Shown in pieces: positions 13,941-26,525 of a stretch of 64,000 nt of DNA; the stretch's first letter is position 1, and every line of letters starts with the position of its first letter. This DNA comes from Anastatus disparis. Lineage: Eukaryota > Arthropoda > Insecta > Hymenoptera > Eupelmidae. The stretch is from assembly GCA_017163975.1 (NCBI GenBank), contig JAFFSR010000240.1:682001-746000 (forward strand), given 5' to 3'. The position numbers and the translations under genes were made by a program. A model generated the notes under the pieces. It saw nothing but the letters and a program-made list of their open reading frames with translations, was not told the origin of the DNA and did no database searches.

Positions 13941-16900
13941 AGTACGGTTTGATTTGTACGCAAGTGCTCTAATCCTCTGTATATAATTAAGACAAATGGT
14001 GACTAATTGATATGCGTGCATGTGATTTGTTGAAATGTTTTTTTTATGTTAATACGATTTTAGTATTATCGAGTATTATCTTAGTGTTATATAGGATTAA
14101 TCAAAAATAAATTATTAAATTATATAAGTCTTTTTTAGTATTAAATTAAAATTGATTGAATTTAAGCGTATTGAACTGTAAAAATATTTGTAGAGTTCGA
14201 ATAAGTTCATATTCGTATTAAAATAATAACAATTAAAATTCATGTTAAGCCATAAAAATTTACAAAGTATTTAAAATATTTTAAAATGAAATAATGCGTT
14301 TACTATGAATAAATGTACTTAAGTTTATTGAATTTGATGAGAACAAAATTTTTCAACGATTAATTTCGAAACTATTTATATGCAGGGAATCGCGAGCAAT
14401 TTTATCTGAAATTTTTTGAAGTGAACATTTTTTTGCTATATAACATGGATGGAATATATTTGAAATAAAATTTGTTTTTATGTCAATGTTTTTGTGAGTA
14501 AAATACTGTATTCACAACAAGTATTAAATTTAAATTCTCAACGTTCTCGTTGTAAAAATGTAACTTCATTAAATTAAAAAAAAAATTTATTTTATTTTAG
14601 AAGTAACAGCATATAATTTATAAAAATTTTTATTTCATGAAAATGATTTATTGCCTCTTATGTTTTTTTAGAAACAACTTCCTAAATAATATTAAATTTT
14701 ATATACAAGAAAAATTATTATTTAATACTTTTTTAATTTACTACATTTAAAAAAAAAATTAACTATTAAAATAAACAATATTTATGTTGAAAATAATAAA
14801 TTAAATCAAAAATAAAAAAAAATATTTATTGCAATGATATTCAGAAATTGTTAACTAAAATTTACCTTATAACTAATCTTGCTAGTGTTAATATAAAAGT
14901 AGTTCCAAATCAACTTGAAATATATTCAAATGTAAAATCGACAAAGCGTATAAATTATAGTATTAAACATCTTTTTTTCAATTTCGACACTATAGTTCTG
15001 ATCTCTTGCACATATGGGCTTAAAGATCAGATGTAACGTATGGAAGTAAAGTAAAAGTCTTTCTCGCATATATATATTCTTCTTCCTCCCCTTTTTATTT
15101 AAAAGTGTCGTTGAGCTTTGGCTGGTCTCTAAAAGCAGTTAGCCACAAGCTGTGCCACGGACGTCGTCTAACTTGTTAGGTTATCGAAGAGCCATAGCAC
15201 GTAAGACATTGAACTGACTCTGAACAGTTCGGAAAGACTTTTTCTTTGTAACATATGTAAATGTGTTAGAAAGAAAAGTAAGATAGAGAAAGTAAAAGGT
15301 ATATAAATGAGAGATTAAAGTTCAATGGGCTCTTTTATTGTATTAGCATTTTAAACAAATGACTTTCTGTGATAATTTAAATAATCCATTTGACTGTTGA
15401 TTTTGAATTTCGAATATGGAAATCATTGTTAAGATGATTATAATACGGTTTTTTATAGGGGTATATAAAAAGTTAAATTTGTTACGACTATTGGTTAAAG
15501 AAAAACGTTTATGAATTTGTATTACATAAGAATTTTTATTCGAGGATTCATCACTATTTCGTTTTGAATGAATTGTTCACTTAGGTTGGTTCTATCATGT
15601 AACTTACTTTATAAAAGTTAACCCAATATCCCCATGTGTATCTTTATCAGTTATTTATTGCACTATCATGGCCTTTCTAAAGAAAATATGGTGGTTTTTG
15701 CCAAATATTTTTTTTTGTAGAAAGACATGAAATAAATATAACTTTTTATTTTTATATTTTACGTCTTATACAAAGATATTTATGTTTCTTATAAAACTTT
15801 CGAATGAGATTTCAATGAAGTCCGTTTTATAGAATGTACAATACAATTTTTTTTATTTCTAATTAAAAAATATTGTTTCCATACTGATATGTAAAGATCA
15901 CAATTCCTGAAAATGCTATAGTTATATTGAGAGTAAATTAATAAGAAATTGATTATATAAAAAGTTAACATATTTCAAAGTACATTCCTAAACTACAAAA
16001 GATTCGTGATAAGTTAAAGCGCTTAAAGTTAACTTGTAGCTCATAAAATAAAGCGCGAAATAAAGAAAATAAATGTAAAAGAGAATAAGAAAAGCAATGA
16101 TTTAGTATCCGTAGTAGCGAGCGAAACAAACGAGCTCCCTTTTTAACTTAGTGTTTGCGTTTACCTTATCCACCTAGAGAATCGCGTGAAAACCATTTAC
16201 CAAGTGCTGCTGATAGCTTAAAGTTCTTCGTTTCTCATACTTGCTACTGTAGTCGTCTTTTTCGTCGTCTTTGTCGCCGTCGTCGCCAAAGTTGTAACTT
16301 TTAGGATTTTATATATACATACATATACACATTCAGTTCTTCTTGCTAAACTTGGCTTACGCGTTAGCTAACAAATAGTGATTAATTGCCTTAAAGTATA
16401 TAACAAGTACAAAAGCTTTTAGATCACTATCCATAGGGCAGAACCTGTACTTTATTACACTTATGTCGCGTGTACTTTTAACGTTAAGCTACTTCATACA
16501 CCGTCTATTTTAACTAGAAATATTTTTATTCTTTTTTTTTTAAGTTGAAGTTTATGGAGCTTAAGTTGTAGAGTGTATATATAATGAGTTATAGCATGAT
16601 TTATTAATTTAACAGATTTACAGAATTTGTAACTGACATATTATATTACATGCTCGTATAAAAATAATTTTTTAAAAAGTTTAAATGCTTTAATTATTTT
16701 ATTATATTAAATTTGTTTCGGTATACAATCTTCTATTAACGATTATTGATAGAATATATTTATTATCAATATTGGAGATTAAAATTTAAAAAGCTACTAT
16801 ATTATTTAATAATAATGAAAGAAACATTTAGATAACATAAGAATATATAAAATTTAAGAAATGATAAGACTTACTCGTCGAATTATTCTTATTCAAGAAA

Positions 16901-18758
16901 AGAGTGCCATAATATACTCCAATATGGGCTTAAGATCATTGCTAAGGAAAAAAATATTTTCCACGCTGAAGTAAAAGCTTATATTTATAATATTTTCGCG
17001 TTCCTTATTTTTGAATTATTTTGAAACAATGCAATAGAATTTTTTTCCTCGTGCATAAATATTTATAATAAAAATAATAATAATAATATCTATTGCGTTC
17101 AACTCTTAATTTGCAAATGCAACGATTAATACTTGAGTAAATAACAAAAACTCAATTAGACAAGGACAGCGAATCTGGCCTGCTCTTAAACAAATATCTC
17201 TCTCAATTCTTTCATTTTTATTTTAGCTGATCTTTACGAATTTTAAATTCTTATTGTTTCAGTGATTTGGATCAACTGCATTGATGTATGAAAAGTTTGA
17301 TATATGAAAAAATAATGATGAACTTGTCATTGCTATTATATTTTTTCTATTAAATAGATTACGATAAATATAAGTTTTTATTAATTTGTAAATCAGTATT
17401 TAAAAATTGTTGTAATACATCAGACATTTTATTATGTGATCTGTAAGAATATACGTAAAAATCATTGCCAACTACTTTGGCATAGTACTCTCTTTGTTGT
17501 AAAGTCCTTTACTTTGCAAAAAAATTTGCTGAAGCCTTTAATAACTCTAAAAATGCTGTAGTTATAGTATATAATTTCTGAAATTCATTCATTGCAAAAA
17601 TTTTCTAGATAAAATATAGTGGATTATAGAAATAAAATTTATAATTTTTAAATTACTACAAATTGTATGAAAAAACGTTTTAGATGAAATCGCATTTTAC
17701 GTTATTTAAATCAACAAAAATTTTATGTAAAATATTAATGAATCTCCCTTTATTACGGATGCAAAAAATTTAGATATTTTTAAAATTCAGGTGAAAAATA
17801 TATAATTTTCAAATCTTTTTAAGTGACCTAATGTCAAATGCTACTCAAGACAACAAGAACGTTACGTATAAAATCAGTGTTTACAATAAATGATTGATAG
17901 CTTTCTCGGACTTTTTGAGCTCAAAATAATAAATATTTTTTATCAAAACAAAGCTTTTTTTTACGAAAAAGTAATAACTAAGGTATAATCTATATTTTCA
18001 GACACCTTATATAAATTCAATTGGTAAATACTTGAATAGTCCTTTTACTAAAAAAAATTATTTTTAATGTTTTGAAAAGTTTATTTTCATCCGTTTTTAA
18101 AATAAAAATAATGTACCTTATTTTCACGAAAAGTTTTATTTATTACTAGATATGAATAAGATTGAAAAAAACTAATTGTTATAATCCCATAAATAATTTT
18201 AAATTCAGCACAATACTTTGAATCTCAGGATTAAATTTTTGACATTATAAACTATATTTCAACCTAGTCAACCATAATTATTACTTCTTGACAAGTGAAC
18301 ACGTAACATCTACATCGTATATACGTACGATAAAAGTTCTTCATGGCCTGAAAAGCCTTAGTAATTCGTTCGTGTCGCGAATAAATCTTTCTTCTTTAAC
18401 CCTTTGATATTCCTTCTTCCTTTTATTTTTATTCTTTTTTTCTTTTTTTCTTTGCGCGTGCTCGAAAAAGCAATCCAAGTCATATACACACATGTATAAC
18501 AAGTTATATAGAGATAATATAAAGGGCCGACGCGCAAGGGACCTATTCCATATTTAGCGATACCAACTACGTATAAGAGAAACCCAGACAGACACACGCA
18601 CCTGGTATATATACATATATGCACATACACTTTACTCGCAAAGGCATAAATAAGAGAATTCGCGCGAGCGAGAAATCATACGGTGTACTAGATATCGTAT
18701 AGCGTCGAGAGATTTATGTCACTGACACCGTCCCCGCAGGTATAAATGCATCGTGCAC

Positions 18759-18761
<3 letters not shown>

Positions 18762-18817
<56 letters not shown>
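18762..18817. repeat. (AT)28 microsatellite
   Basis: Uninterrupted TA dinucleotides for 56 bp, followed by CACTTACGAC. Likely polymorphic in length and capable of cruciform extrusion. Confidence 0.98.
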
Positions 18818-18820
<3 letters not shown>

Positions 18821-18879
18821 TTACGACATACTCGAACTTCAGTAGCATAGGATAATAAGGGAGAGAATATGTGGAAACT

Positions 18880-19030
18880 ATGAGAATCACGGTTGTATTA
18901 AATCATGCCACCTGCTGGCTTGGCAGAGAAATGCATAAGCCAGGTGTGGTAGAACCAGTCATAAGTGTTAAATGCATTGGTTAGACATGCTGCCAAAAAT
19001 GACCCCCTGCTCAGGTGTGTGTATGCTAGT
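18880..19030. promoter_or_regulatory. Candidate conserved non-coding block, E-box and ATGCAT rich
   Basis: Within 150 bp there are three E-box/ZEB-type sites (CACCTG at 18910, CAGGTG at 18953 and 19013), two ATGCAT-like octamer-family motifs (about 18932 and 18974), and a dyad CTGGCTT...AAGCCAG. The block is far more GC-rich and complex than its flanks. Enhancer function is inference; no coding frame fits. Confidence 0.35.
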
Positions 19031-20471
19031 CTTATGAGAATTTACAATTCGTAAGATCGTTTTACCAATGTTTTGTCATTTATGCTTGCTACGGTATGAA
19101 TATTTTATTTTTAATGTGGAAATTACAAAATTCAAAATGTTTTAGAAATTATTTCATTCTTATTTACTTATATTTATTTTCATTAGAAAAGATTAATTTT
19201 AATGAGACTGTATTTAGAAAAATAGCTGTTTTAAATATTAAAATTCAATAAAGTATTTTTACAGTTTTAAAAACTCGTACATTTGATTAATTATATTTTC
19301 ATTATATGGTTGATTAACCATTTTTCCATTAATTAATTAGTTACAAGAAATCAATGAAGGTCTATTAAATCTAATATATATAACAACTTGTTACAGATAT
19401 AAAGTTAACTATTCTTAAGATTTTTAATTAATCTAATGGATAAAAGCTTAAATTAACAATTTACAGTTAGTTTTTAATTTAACGTTCATTTTTTTACTTA
19501 TAAAGACTTTGCATAGAACTAAAAAATTTTTTAGTCGATCGCAAACTTAGTAAATAAGTTTATAAAAAATTGGAAAAATATTACATAAAAAAAGTGTGCC
19601 CAACAAAAAACTTTAGTTATGAACTTTACTGGTCTTATAAAAGTATTATTTTTGAATAATATCTTCACTATAGTTTTGTAGATTTTAATTTAAACAAATC
19701 ATAAATTGATTCTCAATTAAAGTGATATTTTAAAAACAATTAAGAAAAAATCAATAATTTAAAAATTAGTATTCTATGATAACAACAGTTAACGAAATTT
19801 CAATAGTTAAATTCTGAAATTTATTTAATAAATAGACCATCTAATATAAATTCCATGTAAAAGATCGATCCAATAGAATTTGAATATAAAATATTAAAAT
19901 TTAAAAAATCAAAATCATATTTCAGTTAAAAAATCATATTTAAATTTTTTCATTAATTAATATTACTATTTCAGTTAAAAATAGTTTTTGCAATCGAATT
20001 TTCATTTGTATTTAAACTTCTCTAATCTTTGATTCATACATTACAAAAAATATATTTTTATTAAAGAACGCTAGAGAAACTGTGTCAAATTCAAACAAAC
20101 CATCATTATGTGCCCCAACTTTTAAGCAAAATACTCTTTCGTACGAATATTCTCTCGTTGAATACGCTTGTTTAGCGAGGTAAAAGCATAAGCTAAATAT
20201 TTCAAATAAAGGATACAAAACCAAAGGTATTAGGAAAACACGATGAAATTATGCAGCATTAGCATTAGACTTGCGCATATAACACAATACGCATAATATT
20301 TCCATGTCATGTTAATCCATTTTAATCATGTTAGTAGCACCTTTATTATGTTCGTGTTTACTGTTAATATAAAAAATAACATGGATTATGCTTACAATAT
20401 TAAATTTGAATTGAATAAAAAGCATTCCATAACATTTTTTTTTTCATGAATTGAAAAATCTATAAATGCGT
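19031..20471. other. AT-rich presumed intron, nothing further seen
   Basis: No exon, SINE or TIR element is recognisable. The short frame at 20012-20224 (minus) lacks support. Confidence 0.55.
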
Positions 20472-21369
20472 CCCTGGTAGAAATTTAAACATTAAAAATG
20501 GTGTAAACAACAATTTATGACCATTTTTAATAGTAATATTTTGTCATGTCAATATTGGCGAATAAATGGCAATTTTTTGCTGAATCTGCAGAGCTCAAAT
20601 TTTTTGGTATATTGGTTAGCATCTTATAGGCAAAAAATGCTAATATAAAAATGTTGTTCAAAATTTTTGTATTTAGCCAAAAAAATACGCATTTTAAGTA
20701 AACGGAGAGAAAAAATCAGTAACAGCTATCTAAAAATTAGGTAAACTGTGGACAACTTTTTTTGACTAGTTATATAACTTTTTAGTAATGAGTCCTTAAT
20801 TTTTCAGATCATAGGTAAAATCATAACCTCACTTTTGCCACGTGGCGAGAAAATATAGATTAGTATTTATTCACATTCCTTCGTCAATGTTTATTTTTAT
20901 TGGAATTTATAAAAATAAAAATAATATTAAATTTTCTTAAAATAAAAATATGAAACGCAGTACGAAACGAGTATAAAAATATCGTTTTTAAAATAATAAA
21001 TGGAAAATTTGATTAATCGTTTAAAAATAACCTCTAACAATCCGATCACAACTCAAAATATACGCGCGAATATATTAACAAAAGTGATTCTATTAATGAT
21101 TAATGATAACTTTCAAGAAAAAACCTTAGATGATTCTTAATAGTAATCAATTAGAGCACAATTTGATAGACTCTACTGTTAACTATCTATATTCAAATAA
21201 TAGTGGATCAGACTCAACATTTTATTAGCATTTTTTAGCACTATGAAGGTTGAAAAAAACGTTTCATATTAGTTCAAATAATGGCCATAAAACATTCCCA
21301 TTTTCTGCTCTTCACTTTAAAGAAATGGCCATAAAATGGTGGAAAAAGCGTTTCATTTTCTACCAGGGG
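20472..21369. mobile_element. MITE-like element with CCCTGGTAGAAA termini
   Basis: The left end CCCTGGTAGAAATTTAAAC and the reverse complement of the right end, CCCCTGGTAGAAAATGAAAC, open an imperfect TIR of about 55-60 bp. It also shares TGGTG/CCACCAT and ATTTATGACCATTT/TTTTATGGCCATTT words. The interior is AT-rich without a credible ORF, and includes the palindrome GCCACGTGGC near 20839-20848. The target-site duplication is not clear. Superfamily not assigned. Confidence 0.62.
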
Positions 21370-23258
21370 TATTAATGATTAAACTGAAGCTAAAAAATTT
21401 TTGTTTTCAGAATAAATGATATTAACAATCTTAAATTTGAATTTGAATAAAAAGTGGTGAAATGCGTAAAAATTTATTACAAAAACATATTTCAATTTCA
21501 AACTTTGCATTTTGAAATACAATTTACTTTTTATTTTTTTGTAACAACTTTTAACTTATTGTATTTCTTCAATAAAAAGAAAAAATTCAAGAATTTAATA
21601 GTTTTTAGAGTTATTCAAGCTTGCAACAATATAAAGTCTATGGTATTCAAGATTAAAATTTTCAACATATTCTACTCAAAAAGTTTTTACAAATGTTAGC
21701 CTCGAAATCGTATAAATTTTTCACGTTAAGGAATACAAATACAAAAGTGAAATAAGCAATTTTCAGTGAATACAAATAATTACACAAAAATATTAAATAA
21801 AATACGATTTTCCTATTTCGAAATTTTTCTAACAATTATTTTTATTTGTATTACTCGAAAACAAAGAAATAATTCAAAACTTTTCTTTTCCGAACAAACA
21901 TAGACCAAAAATTTTTACAATAAAGACCTGAAGCAGAGAAAAAAATTCACATCAAACAAACGTTCGACACAAAGCTTTGTGTACTTGCACACACAACCGT
22001 TGCATATTTCAACAAGTAAAGAACTCGTTTTTTCACAGCCGCAAAAAAAATAGAAAAGAATAAGCGAGCACGATCAAATTTTTTACTGATTGTTGTACGT
22101 AACAACTGAGTCGTCTTTGATATAAGTGCTTTTTGACAATTGATATAAAGTACACCTTGAAAAAAAAGTTATGGAACATTGAAAACCGAAATTCTAACTT
22201 GGAGTATGTCAAAACTTCTCGTCAAAGATTATTTTCGGACTTTAGAATATTCTGTCGAAAAATTTTAATCCATTACAAAGCTATCAATAATCAAAATCAT
22301 AAAAAGAAAATTTCTGAAAATTTTAGAGCATATTTTTCTTTTAATTTTACAAATTACAAGTAATTTATTTTTTTGAATTTTGATTATTATGTAATTTTGA
22401 GCGACTTTATAATTTTAGATATAACAAAGCTTGAATCAATGATTTCTTTCTCGACTTTTGATATGATTTTAGTGAATAACAAAATGTCAAAACGGAGTTG
22501 AATTCTCGTAATTTCCAGTAATATGAATTTTGACCATGCTATTTGTGTGTTTCAATGTCCAAATTATTGAATGTCAAAATCAATTACAATTTTTTTCTCC
22601 ATATGAGATATTTCGCATCAACTACTTCATTGAGACAGGCGAGCGTCAAATTATACCATTTGTAGCTTATGTTTACGATGCAAAAATGTTTTCTAAAAAA
22701 TATACTAAACATATTTTCAATGTATTTATTTTTCAGCTTCTGTTAGTACGATTAAATTTTCCGTTTTCGTCTTAAAATATTACAAAACTTCTTCTATCTC
22801 AAAATGTATATTTATATTTTTTTTTATTAAAGCGCATATTGTAACTTGTGTTATAGTCAGAGATATCAGTTTTTTATTTTAAAAAACAAAAGATCTCTTA
22901 TATTTTGAAAAGTATATATTAATTTGTTGTATTAAAGTGATTAATTTTCGATCTAAATCATCAAAAAAAGATATTTGAAATATACTTCTAGAAATTTTTG
23001 TATTTTTTTAAGGCAATAAATGAAATTAAAAAGAAAAATCTAACCTTCACTATTAGAAAGCTGAAAAAAATATATAAAAAAAATGCTTGGCATATCATTT
23101 AGGTATATTTTTGTATCGTGAATATGAGTTACAAATAGCATTGATTAGACATTCAATCGCTACGTTAGGGCAATCAATATGAAATGCCTCATATTTATAT
23201 TTAAAAGAACAAATCCCAAAGTTCCAACAAAATCTTATAATATTACATGAAGTTTCAT
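21370..23258. other. AT-rich presumed intron, nothing further seen
   Basis: Several 60-80-codon chance frames rich in Asn, Lys, Phe and Ile, with no splice-site or codon-bias support. Confidence 0.55.
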
Positions 23259-23455
23259 AGGTATCAGTTGCTCATTCGGTAGAGCGATGGATTCGTAATC
23301 TCGAGGACCCGAGTTCGAGTCCCGCTCTCGGTTGATTGATACAAGCACTGCTGTACTTTACATGTATTTTGTTCATAAACACACTGAGAAACTTTCATCA
23401 CTAATTAGTATCGCAATGATAGTATATAAATACAGCGACGCTAAATAAAAAAAAA
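23259..23455 (+). mobile_element. tRNA-derived SINE, full-length copy with target-site duplication
   Basis: Same family as the copy at 10492, with an intact B-box-like GAGTTCGAGTCCC and the distal body ending in ATACAGCGACGCTAAATAAAA. TGAAGTTT occurs just before the head (about 23249-23256) and again directly after the poly-A tail, consistent with an ~8-bp target-site duplication made by LINE-type retrotransposition. Confidence 0.87.
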
Positions 23456-26432
23456 CTTGAAGTTTTGAGCCTACATTGATAACATTTCATTTAATTTATA
23501 ATAAAATGAAAACCCGTAAAAAATTTAATAAGTTAAACCATTTTTTTTTAAGACTATTTTCATCTAGAGATAATTATTTAGATTCTAATAAGGAAAAATT
23601 CAAATACTAAAATATTTAAATAATAAATAGATTTATAATAATTTGCTGAAAAATGTCAACTACGCAAATCGATAATGCATACATACTGATGTTGATTAAG
23701 GTATGTTTTGGATATAGATAAATGTAAACGTAGGCATGCAATGCATGGATGGATAATGTTATTATATTTTAGAGAGTAAACGATTTATCGTTTTAAAAAT
23801 TCAGTTTTTTATGTATTTTACGCTTATATTCATTGAAATGATATCAATTGAGAATATTTTCAATTAATTTTTTCATTGATTCAACGTTAACTAAATCTAA
23901 AGCGCGTTCCAGATAAATAATTAAGGAAATATTCATTTCATCACCTGATTATGTCTCTTTCATTGATTATTATAAATTATTGCTTAACAGTAACTAATTT
24001 ATAAATAGAGATAAATTTAAAAGGTTTCGTTATTTTATATGTTCGGAATCCTTTTAAAATAGCAGAAAACGTGTTTTATGACCCTAAAGTATTAGACGGA
24101 TCGTTACATTGATGACGAAAAGTCGTAAACATTTTTTCATTACTTGGCGTCTATTAACTATTTTAAACTGTTACTGCAACATAGGATTTCCATCAAAATA
24201 ATTATCAGAATTAAAATTAATCAGAACTTACATTTAACACTAGCGATCATAAAAAAAAATAGAATAAATAATTAAAATGATAATTCATTGATCAACCCTT
24301 TCAGAATTCTATCTGAAATTTACATAGAAAAAAAAATTTATATTTCCATTCTATAAAAGAAAAAGAAAAAAAAAGAGAAATTAACAGCTAGCTGTCCGAG
24401 AAAAATAAAGTTACGTAGAAAGTAATACATAAAAAATAAACCCATAAAAAAGTGACAATATATCTAAAAAAAATAAAAAACAGACTGACAGAAAACAGGA
24501 ATGGTACACCTGAAAGTGAGATAGGATAAAAGAAAACTTGACTGGGAAAAAAAGGAAGAAAGAAAGAAAAAAATGGGTATGTCGAAAAAAGAGGGCGAAA
24601 CGAGCTTGCTCGCGGAAGCTTCCTGATTTTTATGCCGAGTGCTTCCGCTCGATTCCGTTGGGAGTCGTTAAAGACCCTATTGAATGAACGATGCTATGCG
24701 CTTCGATTGGCCCGTTAACCTCGAAAAAAAAGAACGCACGTGTATACGATTTTTTTTTCAAAAAGTACTCCACTGACGCTCATTCTAGTATAGAATGTAT
24801 ATATATGTATATACAGCAAGTATACGCGCGAACATCACAACGCCTCTTTTGATATACGCCAGCACGAAAAAACTATGGTAGTCGTTGTTCACAAAATCTG
24901 TTTCGCGCAATTTTTTTTTCTTTTTTTTTCACATCTGTCTTTTTATTTTGAAGTTTACAATTCAAACGAACAATAGTCATATAAATGATGCATGCACGCT
25001 AGATGAATATTAAACTTATTGATTTTTTGTTGATGTTATATATACAAAGGAAAAAAGGTTACTAATACATTGGTACTTAGGTTCCTTAAATTTTTATTAC
25101 GAATTCATAAAAATTTTATATTTATTAGAAAATCAAATTACAGTTTATTGTTCAAGAAGAATGAAAAATAAATTTTATTTAATACATAACAATGTTTATG
25201 TTATAAAAAATTCATAAAAGTTCAATTAATTTTGTTGTAAATGAATATTGTTATTTATTTTTAAAGGTCTTTTAGTTAAAAAACAATAAAAGTTATTTTG
25301 TGAAATATTTCACAAAAAAGAACCCATAAATAAAAACATTACTAATACGTATTTCAATATAAAATGTTATATATTTTAAAAAATACATCTTTTAATGTAA
25401 TTACATTGAAAAACTAGTCTTGCATGATCAAAAAATTGAGGTCGTCAGTGGCTTACTCGATAGAGTGATGGAGTCATAATCTCCGTCGCTAATTAGTATC
25501 GCAATGATAGTTGAAATACAGCGACATTAAATAAAATAAAAGAAAAAAAAATTTAAGAATTCCAGATGTGTATTTTTTTTGTCAAAAAGTTTTTGAAATT
25601 AATTCTTATATAATAATGAAGTGGATATTTTCAAAATCTTTAACATTTTAATCAAATCAATAGTTTATAATATCATTCATGAAATGCAATAATTTATGAA
25701 TCCAATTAATAGCTGTTTTTATTGAAGGTAAAATTTTAATTTATTGGAAAATCAGAATTCTAAACTTTTTTCAAACAATATTTAATTACTTAGTACTAAT
25801 AGGTATATTCTATGTATAGATGTTATTCATACGTTAAAAGCTTTATATTGTTACAAAATAATTTCAATTATTTAAATTATTCAAATATTTGAAATTATAT
25901 AATTACTTAAAGGGCTACTCTAATGGTTGAATCAAACTCGAATATTTACTTAATTTATTTTATAAAATTATGTTAATTAAAAAAATCTTTTTAAAGTATA
26001 AAATGAAATTGTATTGTTAAGCATCGAAAAATATTCTGGAAAATAAAATAAAAATAGTGAACCCTGTTTATGTTAGCAGCCGTAAACAAATATTTTACTT
26101 CTCATCATTATCACTATTAACAAATTTTATGTAAATATTAAAATTTCATTCTACCGAGAGTGTCACAAAATTTTAATATAATGCAATATGCAAATAAATT
26201 CTTTACACAAGATTTAATTTCACACCATATCTCGGATTATATCTACCTAATTTTTCTAATGAATTTCATTAAAATTTTAAAATATAATATTCCAGCGACA
26301 ATACCATAAAAAAACTAAAAAGAGAAGAAAAAAAGAATGTTAAAGTTTAATTTCATAATTTATTTAAATGAACCTCCCATGGTAAATGATATTACTATTT
26401 TTTTTTTATCTCTCTGACTTTTTTTGTTGCAG
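23456..26432. other. Intron immediately upstream of the coding exon
   Basis: AT-rich, holding the deleted SINE at 25438 and a GC-richer island at 24590-24720 (GAGTGCTTCCGCTCGATTCC, GATTGGCCCGTTAACC). The 3' end carries the exon's polypyrimidine tract. Confidence 0.6.
25438..25551 (+). mobile_element. SINE copy with internal deletion
   Basis: The head of the same SINE (GAGGTCGTCAGTGGC... to ...CATAATCTC) is joined directly to the distal body (CGTCGCTAATTAGTATCGC...) and A-rich tail. The B-box and about 85 bp of body are lost. CTC is present at both edges of the lost segment in other copies, so a microhomology-mediated deletion or template jump is likely. Confidence 0.8.
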
Positions 26433-26525
26433 CCATCGTGGATGAGAAGTCGAGAGTACTGGGACGACAGTTTTGAACGACGCTATGCTGAATTAAAAAA
26501 GGATCCCAGGAGACCACCCTTGAAG
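26433..26525 (+). CDS. Internal coding exon, 31 codons, gene not recognised
   Basis: What is seen: a long pyrimidine run (26399-26429) containing a CTGAC branch-point-like motif at 26414-26418 leads into TTGCAG at 26427-26432. An open frame of exactly 93 nt follows, then GTAAGT at 26526. The exon begins and ends in phase 0. The translation starts Pro-Ser-Trp-Met-Arg, is rich in Arg, Glu, Asp and Lys with two Trp and two Tyr, and ends Asp-Pro-Arg-Arg-Pro-Pro-Leu-Lys. It has no Cys and no membrane segment, so a cytoplasmic or otherwise soluble linker is plausible. The Arg-Arg-Pro-Pro stretch could be an SH3-type ligand, but that is inference. The other two forward frames hit stops. Codon use is more GC-rich than its surroundings, as expected for coding DNA. 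No neighbouring exon lies in the window, so this belongs to a gene with very long introns. I do not recognise the family. Confidence is high that it is an exon and nil on function. Confidence 0.82.

Larger units (their letters stand above)
10687..18761. other. AT-rich presumed intron, no supported gene
   Basis: Long gene-free stretch. Notable spots are the purine/pyrimidine block at 13590-13940, a GC-richer block at 15110-15240 with a small imperfect stem (AGCTTTGGCT with AGCCACAAGCT), GTCGTC/GTCGCC triplets at 16253-16288, and a GC-richer patch at 18640-18760. Confidence 0.55.

Noticed and set aside
13634..13963. 109-codon minus-strand frame rich in Lys, Arg and Ser
   Set aside because: Generated by the purine/pyrimidine-skewed block.
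15110..15160. Possible microRNA hairpin
   Set aside because: Only about 10 pairs with bulges; too short and weak for a precursor.
17785..17800. Possible third ratchet point (TTCAG|GTGAAA)
   Set aside because: The donor half departs from GTRAGT, the pyrimidine tract is poor, and no nearby GTAAGT donor was found.
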